From Seribacter sulfatis (GTDB lineage Bacteria; Verrucomicrobiota; Verrucomicrobiia; Opitutales; Seribacteraceae): a stretch of DNA of 64,000 bases. The notes beneath the pieces were generated by a model. It was not told where the DNA came from, did no database searches, and saw only the letters and a program-made list of their open reading frames with translations. The position numbers were made by a program, and so were the translations under genes. Location of the stretch: contig NZ_CAXLMO010000015.1 in assembly GCF_964187635.1 (NCBI RefSeq), positions 7,738 through 71,737 of the forward strand, in the 5' to 3' direction. Below are positions 7,582-14,817 of this stretch, piece by piece (within the stretch, counting starts at the first letter, position 1; the number at the start of each line of letters is the position of its first letter).

Positions 7582-8505
7582 TCATTGAGGTGGGGAAACA
7601 TAACGGAATCCGGCATTGGGATTCCGGGGGTCAAATGCAAAGGCGTCACGGTTTTCCAGAAAAGTCTTTAATTGGCGGACCGGAATTGAAAATCCAAGTC
7701 CTTCCGCCCCACTGCTTACCACTTTCATATTGTTCACCCCGACAACCTGTCCGCGATAATTAAATAAGGGACCACCTGAATTCCCCGGGCTAATTTCAGC
7801 AGTTGTTTGCACATGCAGACGAGACTGGATAATACGATTCCTTAAACTTACAATTCCCTCCGAGACACTGCGTTCCAATCCGAGTGGACTTCCGATTGCA
7901 AATACTCTCTCTCCCTGCTTGAGATCATTCGAATTCCCCAGTGGTACGGTCGGAAAAGTTTTTCGACCGGATTGGCCCTCAATTTTCAACAGAGCGAGAT
8001 CAATGTTACCACCAGTCGCCACGATCCTTACATTATCATAATTTTCTTTGATTAATTCATTTTTTCCTTTTCGAAACCGAGTGATCGAAATTATTCGCTC
8101 CCCTGCAACCACATGATCATTAGTTACCACATACCCATCCGGATGAACAATGAAACCAGAGCCCAACCCGACCGGAGTTCGAATCATTACCACCGCTTCC
8201 CCAAGTCTTTCAACTAACGCACCCAACGGTTGAACTGAAGCTCGGGGATTTTGCCTATACAGATGATTTCCTGCTCCTGAAACCTGCTGGCTCTCTTCAG
8301 AAAGATTGCGGGTAACTTGTAAACATTCCCTTGCTGGAATTTTAATCAAGTCAAAGCCCAAGTCTACAATCCAGTAATCAGCATTTTCCTTAATTAATTC
8401 CCCAGAAATTGAACTTCCATTTTGTAATTCAACCTTGATTTTCTCAGCGGTACAGAAAAACGTAAAAATGAACAGATGGGTCAGAAAGAATATATATTTT
8501 CTCAT
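7582..8505 (-). CDS. Exported trypsin-like serine protease (DegP/HtrA-type catalytic domain, no PDZ)
   Basis: 307 residues from the ATG at 8505, which opens a signal peptide (MRKYIFFLTHLFIFTFFCTA). A short beta-rich segment (about 22-62, LQNGSSISGELI) precedes the S1C protease domain. The catalytic triad is visible as His131 in TNDHVV, Asp169 in NIDLALL and Ser243 in SPGNSGGP; GSGFIVHPDG and AIGSPLG are also typical of HtrA proteases. The chain ends shortly after the protease domain (GLGFSIPVRQLKTFLE), so the PDZ domains that regulate DegP are absent. It is the first gene of the block continuing into the 578-aa protein, the FG-GAP protein and ymdB. An ATG nine codons upstream is possible. Confidence 0.9.
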   Translation of the reverse strand: MRKYIFFLTHLFIFTFFCTAEKIKVELQNGSSISGELIKENADYWIVDLGFDLIKIPARECLQVTRNLSEESQQVSGAGNHLYRQNPRASVQPLGALVERLGEAVVMIRTPVGLGSGFIVHPDGYVVTNDHVVAGERIISITRFRKGKNELIKENYDNVRIVATGGNIDLALLKIEGQSGRKTFPTVPLGNSNDLKQGERVFAIGSPLGLERSVSEGIVSLRNRIIQSRLHVQTTAEISPGNSGGPLFNYRGQVVGVNNMKVVSSGAEGLGFSIPVRQLKTFLENRDAFAFDPRNPNAGFRYVSPPQ

Positions 8506-8589
8506 ACTAGATATGCAATATTGAGTGCTCAATTATAAAGCTTGAGATTAGTCTACCAAACATAATTTTAAATACTGTGACCTTTTCCA

Positions 8590-8700
8590 TCAAGCAATCG
8601 CTGCAATTAAAAGAGAAAAACCAGGGCGGATAGATAATACTTCAAGAATTCGCCACTCTTTCTCTTCTCCAAGATAAGCATCAATACTGCAGAATGGCAC
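8590..8700 (-). other. In-frame open stretch after the tolB stop (36-codon candidate ORF)
   Basis: Directly after the TAA of the tolB-like gene the same frame stays open for 38 codons before a TGA, giving VPFCSIDAYLGEEKEWRILE and then a hydrophobic tail ending LLIAAIA from a possible GTG at 8700. It could be a small ORF, a relic of a longer TolB or chance. No Shine-Dalgarno sequence is seen. The remaining gap up to the protease gene at 8505 shows nothing I can name. Confidence 0.2.
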
Positions 8701-8706
8701 AATCAA

Positions 8707-9969
8707 TTAATTAGGATAATGAAAACTGGCCTGTGAACAATTTCCAAAGTTTGCCCCGTGTAACGCCTTTGGTTTTGCGCCCTCTAATTCGGTATCAAGA
8801 ATCATCAAACGCATTTTCCCTTTAGAAGATCGTTCCGTATAAATAATATGCCTTCCATCATTTAACCAAACCGATTGTAGTCCATGGCTCACTCCTTTGG
8901 TCAGTTGTCTACTTTTTCTAGAATTAAAACTGTATTCAAATATTTGAAACCCACCCCCCACTGCTGCTGTAAAACTAATTTTGGAGGAATCGATGGGATT
9001 CCAAGAAGCTTCGGTACAATGAGAACTCACATTAGTTGAGATCCGAGTGAGGGAACCTGTGGAAAGAGAGAGTTCATATAGTTGAGGTTTTCCTCGGCTA
9101 TCTGATGTCACAATCATACGGCGCCCGTCCGAAGACCAGCAAGGTCCGGATTCATTACTCTTATTCTTGGTCAATCTTTTTGGCTTTGATCCAGGATTAG
9201 GTGCAATCCAAACCTCCGGGTTACCGGTGCTCGAGAGAATCAATGCAACTTGCGAGTTTTTAGGGTTTTGTACCGCACTTAAATTACTGCCACGATAATT
9301 CGCAATTGTACGAATTTTTCGAGATTCCAAATCAAGATAAAAAATATTGTTAAACAACTGACGATTACTGGTAAAAAAAATGCCTTGCCCTTTATTACCC
9401 CAACTCGCGTTAAAAGTAATTTTTTTAAAATTAGTATTAGGTCGACTCGTAGACATCAGCGCATTGGAAACAAATATTTCCTTATATCCAGATAAGTTGG
9501 ATAAATAAGAAATTTTTCCGGCAAAAAAGCCTGGGGTTTTTAATAAAAGGTTTACCACCTTATCACATCCTCTAAGTAAAGCATCATCGATTGAATCTCC
9601 CCCTGAAGCTAAAGTTTTCATTATTCTCGGAGGACTGCCGGACTGAATGGTAATGCCAACTTGATTCCCTCCTTTTGCCGAAAATGTAATACTGTATTGA
9701 CTTTCTTTTGGATGACTTAACCGAAACCCACCATGCAAAGAAAAGGCTTTTTGGATGAGCGGAACCAAGGTGGAAGAGGTCGATCCGAGATCGACTGCTA
9801 TTTGCTTCCGAGCGAGATCTGATTCGATACCGGGAAGGAGTATCTTGTTTCCACTCTGTGCAGACAAAGAAGAAGATGTGCAAACCATCGCACTCAACAT
9901 TAAAATTACCAAAGAAGAAAAAGAAGTTCTTCGCAAATTATTTATCCAATCATCCATATCCACATTCAT
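8707..9969 (-). CDS. tolB: TolB-like periplasmic beta-propeller protein
   Basis: About 420 residues. A leader (about residues 9-37, SFSSLVILMLSAMVCTSSSLSAQ) precedes an N-terminal alpha/beta domain and a C-terminal propeller of WD40-like/PD40 repeats, seen as PCWSSDGRRMIVTSDSRGKPQLYELSL-type units, ASWNPIDSSKISFTA and SVWLNDGRHIIYTE. In Proteobacteria TolB works with Pal and the TolQRA complex at the outer membrane during division. Pal, tolA, tolQ and tolR are not in this window, so the name is by homology. The ATG at 9969 is chosen over one 14 codons upstream because it keeps a shorter N region before the hydrophobic core; ATG at 9957 is equally possible. Confidence 0.8.
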   Translation of the reverse strand: MNVDMDDWINNLRRTSFSSLVILMLSAMVCTSSSLSAQSGNKILLPGIESDLARKQIAVDLGSTSSTLVPLIQKAFSLHGGFRLSHPKESQYSITFSAKGGNQVGITIQSGSPPRIMKTLASGGDSIDDALLRGCDKVVNLLLKTPGFFAGKISYLSNLSGYKEIFVSNALMSTSRPNTNFKKITFNASWGNKGQGIFFTSNRQLFNNIFYLDLESRKIRTIANYRGSNLSAVQNPKNSQVALILSSTGNPEVWIAPNPGSKPKRLTKNKSNESGPCWSSDGRRMIVTSDSRGKPQLYELSLSTGSLTRISTNVSSHCTEASWNPIDSSKISFTAAVGGGFQIFEYSFNSRKSRQLTKGVSHGLQSVWLNDGRHIIYTERSSKGKMRLMILDTELEGAKPKALHGANFGNCSQASFHYPN

Positions 9970-10121
9970 GATTCTATGATTCAATAAAATTCTTACTCTC
10001 AGCAAGTTCAAAAGAGTATTTTGACTATAATTTTGATTGTGAGAAAGAATAAATGCTCACTTTTAAATAACTTTTCATTTACTCGAACAAACACTTACTC
10101 CATTATAGGTTCTTTTGAATT

Positions 10122-11186
10122 ATGTCCGAACAACTTATTACCGACCTTCTCAAGCAAGTTAATTATCCTGGATTTAGCAGGGATATCGTCTCTTTTGGTC
10201 TCATCCAGGAAACGCGTTTCGAAGATGGACAAGCCTTTGTGAAGGTTGAAATCAGTACCGCGGATCCAACCCTGCCAAAAGTCCTTAAAGGCGAGATTGA
10301 AAACAAGCTCATCCAGGAAGAGTCAATACAGGGAGTAGATATTCAGATTATAGTTAAGAAACCTGCTGTTGATCGATCAACAAATGCAGAGAATAAGGAA
10401 AGTGCAGTACTCCCAGGGGTTAAAAAAATTGTTGCAATAGCGAGCGGTAAAGGCGGCGTTGGAAAATCAACTATGGCAGTCAACTTGGCCTGCTCTATTG
10501 AACAAATTTTATCCAAAGACTCCTCTGCACCAATTAAAATAGGCTTAATGGATTGTGATGTTTATGGACCGTCAATTCCACTCCTGATTGGAGCCTCAGG
10601 ACAACCAAAGGCTTTGGGAGATAACTTAATTGCTCCCATCGAAAGTTATGGAATTAAGGTAATGTCGATGGGATTACTCGTGGATGAAGAAACACCCGTT
10701 GTCTGGCGCGGACCCATGGTAATGAAGACAATTCAACAATTTGCCGCTAATGTAGATTGGGGAGAACTCGACTTACTCTTAATCGATTTACCTCCCGGCA
10801 CGGGAGATGCACAACTTTCCATCGCTCAGGTGATGCCACTCGATGGAGTGGTCATCATTACTACCCCACAAAAAGCGGCGGTAGATGTTGCCCGAAGAGG
10901 TGCAAGAATGTTTGAAAAAGTAAATGTTCCCATTCTCGGAGTGATTGAAAATATGAGTTTTCTTCTCAACGAAGAAAGCAAAGAGAAGTCCTATCTATTT
11001 GGTAAGGGAGGGGGCCCTATGACAGCACAAGCACTTTCAACTGCATTTCTTGGAGAAGTTCCCCTACACGAAGAAATAAGAATGGGGGGGGATCACGGGC
11101 TTCCTATTGTCGTTTCTAACCCCGATCACTTTGCAAGCAAAGCAATTACGATTGTGGCGAAAGAAATACTCTCGATTTTAAACTGA
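10122..11186 (+). CDS. mrp: Mrp/ApbC-family P-loop ATPase (Fe-S carrier type) lacking the CxxC
   Basis: 354 residues. An N-terminal MIP18/DUF59-like domain (1-80) is followed by the ATPase with the deviant Walker A GKGGVGKST at 109-117, LMDCDVYGPSIP, RGPMVMKTIQQF and LLIDLPPGTGDAQL. Mrp proteins carry and deliver Fe-S clusters as dimers, using a CxxC at the subunit interface. Here the expected region (275-298, VIENMSFLLNEESKEKSYLF then GKGGG) has no cysteine, as in some Bacteroidetes-type homologues, so cluster binding by the classical route is doubtful. A DUF971 gene, a frequent Mrp neighbour, lies about 900 bases downstream on the same strand. Confidence 0.92.
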   Translation: MSEQLITDLLKQVNYPGFSRDIVSFGLIQETRFEDGQAFVKVEISTADPTLPKVLKGEIENKLIQEESIQGVDIQIIVKKPAVDRSTNAENKESAVLPGVKKIVAIASGKGGVGKSTMAVNLACSIEQILSKDSSAPIKIGLMDCDVYGPSIPLLIGASGQPKALGDNLIAPIESYGIKVMSMGLLVDEETPVVWRGPMVMKTIQQFAANVDWGELDLLLIDLPPGTGDAQLSIAQVMPLDGVVIITTPQKAAVDVARRGARMFEKVNVPILGVIENMSFLLNEESKEKSYLFGKGGGPMTAQALSTAFLGEVPLHEEIRMGGDHGLPIVVSNPDHFASKAITIVAKEILSILN

Positions 11187-11212
11187 GCGAGAAAACAGCT
11201 AGAAGAGGAGGA

Positions 11213-11383
11213 TTAGCTCTTAATTTCTTTGTGCAAAGTATGCTTCCGCATAAAACGGTTGTATTTCATTTTCTCAACCGGATCGCTTTGTAGCTTCTTA
11301 TTACGGGAAGCCATGTATCGGGAAGGTTGTTTACCCTCTTTACGTGCAACTGTGCATTCAAGTATGATAGTATCTCTTGCCAT
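11213..11383 (-). CDS. rpmG: 50S ribosomal protein L33 (cysteine-poor form)
   Basis: 56 residues beginning MARDTIILECTVARKEGKQP and containing the L33 signature SRYMASRNKKLQSDPVEKMK and basic C terminus. It has a single cysteine, so it is the C-minus form without a zinc ribbon, which does not depend on zinc. The ATG at 11383 matches family length; five codons upstream could be added. It converges with mrp. Confidence 0.9.
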   Translation of the reverse strand: MARDTIILECTVARKEGKQPSRYMASRNKKLQSDPVEKMKYNRFMRKHTLHKEIKS

Positions 11384-11509
11384 AGTGTTGAAGATCATGT
11401 CTAAATAACCGAGGGTGGCAATGAAAAATTTAAGGTTTATGAATTACAAATTGCTGAAAAAAAATTTTTAGGATTTGCAAATTCAGCCTAGAATAACCAT
11501 CCTTTGCTA

Positions 11510-12064
11510 ATGGAAACTTCATCAAGCGATCATGTGAATTCTGAAAATTTACACCGAGAAATGCAACTTCGGCGTGAAAATGAATCTTCTCTTGAAGTCC
11601 CCGAAGTTGGAAATGAAAGCTCTGAGAAAGTCACAAAAGCACCTGACCCAATTCATCTCTCGGGGTCGTTGGCACAGGATGAAACTCTTGAACAACAAAC
11701 ACAAACCTCTCACCCAGGCATCCCTCTTGAAAGTGTAGATAATGTGGACGATGCCGGTCTTGACAGCACAAGGAATCCCGATTGGGAAGTGGTTAAACCA
11801 ACTGATTTACCCAACGAACCAAAACCAAGCCAATTTCACAATGATCGATACTGGGATGAAAGAAGCCTGGATCGTGAACTTCAAGATAAAGACCTACAGC
11901 AGGAATTGATTGATCAGGAAATGGAAGACTTTAATAAGGCAGCCGAGAGAGGCGAAGATTTTAGCAGACCCAATTCGAATGAAGTACTCGATCCTTACTA
12001 CCAAAGCGGTTCCGACTCCTCAGAACCCCCTTCTGCTGGAAATAGCCTAGACTCCTTTATTTAA
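11510..12064 (+). CDS. Acidic, probably disordered protein of unknown function
   Basis: 184 residues from the ATG at 11510; a TTG two codons earlier is possible. The composition is strongly polar, rich in Glu, Asp, Ser, Asn and Pro, with a charged helical segment at about 115-150 (RYWDERSLDRELQDKDLQQE then LIDQEMEDF). There is no signal peptide, membrane helix or cysteine, and I recognise no domain. It ends one base before the DUF971 gene, so the two are probably translated from one message. Confidence 0.7.
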   Translation: METSSSDHVNSENLHREMQLRRENESSLEVPEVGNESSEKVTKAPDPIHLSGSLAQDETLEQQTQTSHPGIPLESVDNVDDAGLDSTRNPDWEVVKPTDLPNEPKPSQFHNDRYWDERSLDRELQDKDLQQELIDQEMEDFNKAAERGEDFSRPNSNEVLDPYYQSGSDSSEPPSAGNSLDSFI

Positions 12065-12065
12065 A

Positions 12066-12380
12066 ATGCATTCATCCCCTAGTCGGATTGATGTAATTGG
12101 AAATACTCTTGCTCTCCAATGGCCTAACGGAGAAGAAAGCTTCATTGAGGCACCTCTCCTGCGCACTCAATCACCCAGTGCAGAAAACAAAGGAGAGACT
12201 GATATTTTTGGACAGGTTAGTGGTGGCCAAGTAAAAACTGAATACCCGAACATTAAGATTATAAAAGTCTCAACCATCGGAAATTACGCCATTCGAATAC
12301 TATTTTCTGATGGTCATTCTACCGGAATCTATTCCTGGGAATACCTCCAAAAATTAGCAAGTCTTAGTCACAATTCCTGA
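12066..12380 (+). CDS. DUF971 (gamma-butyrobetaine hydroxylase-like N-terminal) domain protein
   Basis: 104 residues with the DUF971 pattern: LALQWPNGEESFIEAPLLR near the start and IKVSTIGNYAIRILFSDGHS followed by TGIYSWEYL. In larger proteins this fold is the N-terminal domain of 2-oxoglutarate oxygenases; as a stand-alone bacterial protein it is commonly found beside or fused to Mrp and may take part in Fe-S protein assembly. It starts one base after the acidic 184-aa protein. Its function in this organism is inferred only from family and position. Confidence 0.85.
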   Translation: MHSSPSRIDVIGNTLALQWPNGEESFIEAPLLRTQSPSAENKGETDIFGQVSGGQVKTEYPNIKIIKVSTIGNYAIRILFSDGHSTGIYSWEYLQKLASLSHNS

Positions 12381-12423
12381 TTATATTAGCCCATAAAAAA
12401 ATTAGCAGGGCGAACAGAGAATA

Positions 12424-13203
12424 TTAAGCAAGTCCCCTATTACTTTTCTCGGTAAATTGTATAATTTCTTGGGTGATTTTTTCTTCGGCTAAATTAGATC
12501 CATTCTGCAAATGCTTAACTGCCTGCCTTCGGTTCAAATCACCGCGGTAGAGAACTTTGAATACTCCCTTCGCAACATCCAAGTCAGTCTTTGCAAAGCC
12601 AGAGCGTTCCATCCCTACTTTATTTATTGAGCGAACTTCTGCCGGAGATCCATCGGCGAGCATGAAAGGAGGAACATCCTGCACCAGTTTCGAACAAGCG
12701 GAAATCATACAATGCCTCCCCAATCGACAGAATTGATGTACGCCCACGCCCCAACCAATAGTAACATGATCGTCTACCTCAACATGCCCACCAAGGGCAG
12801 ATTGACTACTCATTACTAGGTGGTTACCGACTTTACAATCGTGGGCAATATGACTGTAAGCAAGAAACACATTTTCAGAACCAATCACAGTACAATCTTG
12901 ACTACCTGTAGCAACATGGGCTGTTACATATTCACGGAAGATATTATTATCTCCAACCACTAACTCAGGTTCCCCACCGGTGTACTTTAAATCATGAGTT
13001 AATCCTCCAATTAATGCATAAGGATAAACTTCATTATTCTTACCCAATGTCGCTTTACCCTCAACTGTTGCATGATGCCGAATAATCGTACCATCTCCCA
13101 CAACTGCGGATTTACCAATTAATGCAAATGCTTCCACGATCACATCCTGACCGAGCTGAGCTCCTTCTTCAACGATAGCAAGTGGATGAACCAATGTGGC
13201 CAT
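12424..13203 (-). CDS. lpxA: Acyl-[ACP]--UDP-N-acetylglucosamine O-acyltransferase LpxA
   Basis: First step of lipid A synthesis: transfers a 3-hydroxyacyl chain from ACP to UDP-GlcNAc in the cytoplasm. 259 residues, the normal length. The first two thirds consist of hexapeptide repeats forming a left-handed beta helix (VHPLAIVEEGAQLGQDVIVE and following); the catalytic His is His121 in YSHIAHDCKVGNH, and GGLTHDLKY is typical. The C-terminal third is helical. It begins immediately after the stop of lpxC-fabZ, so the two are one transcription unit. Confidence 0.96.
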   Translation of the reverse strand: MATLVHPLAIVEEGAQLGQDVIVEAFALIGKSAVVGDGTIIRHHATVEGKATLGKNNEVYPYALIGGLTHDLKYTGGEPELVVGDNNIFREYVTAHVATGSQDCTVIGSENVFLAYSHIAHDCKVGNHLVMSSQSALGGHVEVDDHVTIGWGVGVHQFCRLGRHCMISACSKLVQDVPPFMLADGSPAEVRSINKVGMERSGFAKTDLDVAKGVFKVLYRGDLNRRQAVKHLQNGSNLAEEKITQEIIQFTEKSNRGLA

Positions 13204-14541
13204 TTAACTTCCTTCCCCCGCATCTACAATTGAAAACATAAGCTTTGCGGATGAAACTGCCTTCTCATTCACTTTACATTCAACGCTTGCAGTTGCCAAT
13301 TTGTTCCCCCTTACCTTTTCTAAAGTAGCGGTTATGACAAGTTGATCTCCCGGGACAACCGGTTTTCTAAATTTAACCTTATCTGCACTCATGAAAAACG
13401 CCACTTTACCTTCCGAAGAACTTCGACGTAATAGTAAAATGCCAGCAGCTTGTGCCATTGCTTCTAATTGAAGTACTCCAGGCATCACAGGATGCCCAGG
13501 GAAATGTCCGGTAAAAAAGGGCTCATTGATACTCACATTTTTGATTCCAACCAAAACTTCATTACCTTCAATTGAAATTACCCGGTCAATCATTACAAAA
13601 GGAAAACGATGGGGCAAAACATCGAGGATACGTCGAATATCTAATTCGGTCTCTTCTGGAAGAACCACGGATTTATTATTTTTCTTTTCAGAAACAACTT
13701 TCCCTTCTCGCTCCATCCTTTCCCCGATCTTTTTTGTTAAATCTGAATTCAGAGAATGGCCCGGCCGAACCGCAATTATATGAGCTTTAATAGGTTTTCC
13801 TAATAAAGCGAGATCGCCAACAATATCTAAAATTTTATGACGGACAAATTCATCCTCAAATCGAAGGGGTTCCTTCGAAAGAATCTTATCTCCCTTGATT
13901 ACAATTGCACTGTCAAGACTTCCCCCACGAATTTTCCCCAATTTAAGTAATTCTTCTATATCTTCGTAGACGGTAAATGTTCGGGCAGGTGCAATCTGAG
14001 CAACAAAGGTCTCAGGATCCAAATCAATCGATAGATGCTGTACGTGACTGCCACGATCATCCGCAGAGGTACATGTAATACGAAAACCGTCATAAGGAAG
14101 AGCAATCATTGAACGATTCCCTGAGGTCACAGAAAGCGGTTCAGGTAAGGTATAATACTCCCTTTCCGCATTTTGCTCTACTGGTTCTGCTTCTAAGACA
14201 AGATTGACAAAGGGACGGCATGAACCGTCCAATATAGGGGGTTCACTTGCATCTAGTTCAATGATTGCATTATCTACTCCACAACCTGCAAGGGCACTCA
14301 AAACATGCTCTATTGTATGGACCTTTGCATTTCCATTTGAAATTGTCGTACTTCTAACCAGTTCAGTAACATTACAGGACAATGGAATAATTTCAGGCTT
14401 TCCAAATAGATCAACTCGTCGAAAGACAAAACCTTGGTTTTCTTCCGCCGGTTTAATGGTAAGATTAACTTCTTCTCCAGTGTGAAGAGATTTTCCCTTT
14501 ATTGAACGCTCATTTCGGATAGTTCTTTGTTTTGCAGGCAT
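13204..14541 (-). CDS. lpxC-fabZ: Bifunctional LpxC/FabZ fusion: UDP-3-O-acyl-GlcNAc deacetylase / 3-hydroxyacyl-ACP dehydratase
   Basis: 445 residues joining two enzymes. Residues 1-285 are LpxC, the zinc deacetylase committing to lipid A: zinc ligands His79 (HTIEHVLSALAG), His235 and Asp239 (RHKILDIVGD) and catalytic His262 (RPGHSLN). Residues about 300-445 are FabZ, a hot-dog dehydratase of fatty acid synthesis: LPHRFPFVMIDR, and the catalytic His346/Glu360 in HFPGHPVMPGVLQLEAMAQA. A charged linker (276-298) separates them. The fusion is known from Bacteroidetes/Chlorobi and some PVC bacteria and supports a lipopolysaccharide-bearing organism. It precedes lpxA with no gap. Confidence 0.95.
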   Translation of the reverse strand: MPAKQRTIRNERSIKGKSLHTGEEVNLTIKPAEENQGFVFRRVDLFGKPEIIPLSCNVTELVRSTTISNGNAKVHTIEHVLSALAGCGVDNAIIELDASEPPILDGSCRPFVNLVLEAEPVEQNAEREYYTLPEPLSVTSGNRSMIALPYDGFRITCTSADDRGSHVQHLSIDLDPETFVAQIAPARTFTVYEDIEELLKLGKIRGGSLDSAIVIKGDKILSKEPLRFEDEFVRHKILDIVGDLALLGKPIKAHIIAVRPGHSLNSDLTKKIGERMEREGKVVSEKKNNKSVVLPEETELDIRRILDVLPHRFPFVMIDRVISIEGNEVLVGIKNVSINEPFFTGHFPGHPVMPGVLQLEAMAQAAGILLLRRSSSEGKVAFFMSADKVKFRKPVVPGDQLVITATLEKVRGNKLATASVECKVNEKAVSSAKLMFSIVDAGEGS

Positions 14542-14644
14542 ATAGAGTGGAATTTCTAAAACAAGCCTGACTTTCTGTAAAGAAGGAACATATTTTCGAT
14601 GCTTGCGAAAATCTAAAAAATGTAGATAAACGACATTCTATCCT

Positions 14645-14809
14645 ATGAAAAAACAGACTTTGTCAAAGCGATGGAAGAAAGAATATTACCGAATGGTGGA
14701 CGGTATTGTTCGATCTCATGCGATACAAAAAAATTTAATGAGGCTAGTATATTTAATCTGTTTTATTACGACTGTGATTCTTGCCTCACTATTATATCTT
14801 AACTCGTAA
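14645..14809 (+). CDS. Possible small membrane protein, 54 aa
   Basis: An ATG at 14645 opens a 54-codon frame with a basic N terminus (MKKQTLSKRWKKEYYRMVDG) and a hydrophobic C-terminal helix (LMRLVYLICFITTVILASLL). The pattern looks like a real tail-anchored or single-span peptide, but there is no Shine-Dalgarno sequence and I know no homologue. It is divergent from lpxC-fabZ and convergent with the LRR gene. Confidence 0.4.
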   Translation: MKKQTLSKRWKKEYYRMVDGIVRSHAIQKNLMRLVYLICFITTVILASLLYLNS

Positions 14810-14817
14810 TCAAAATT

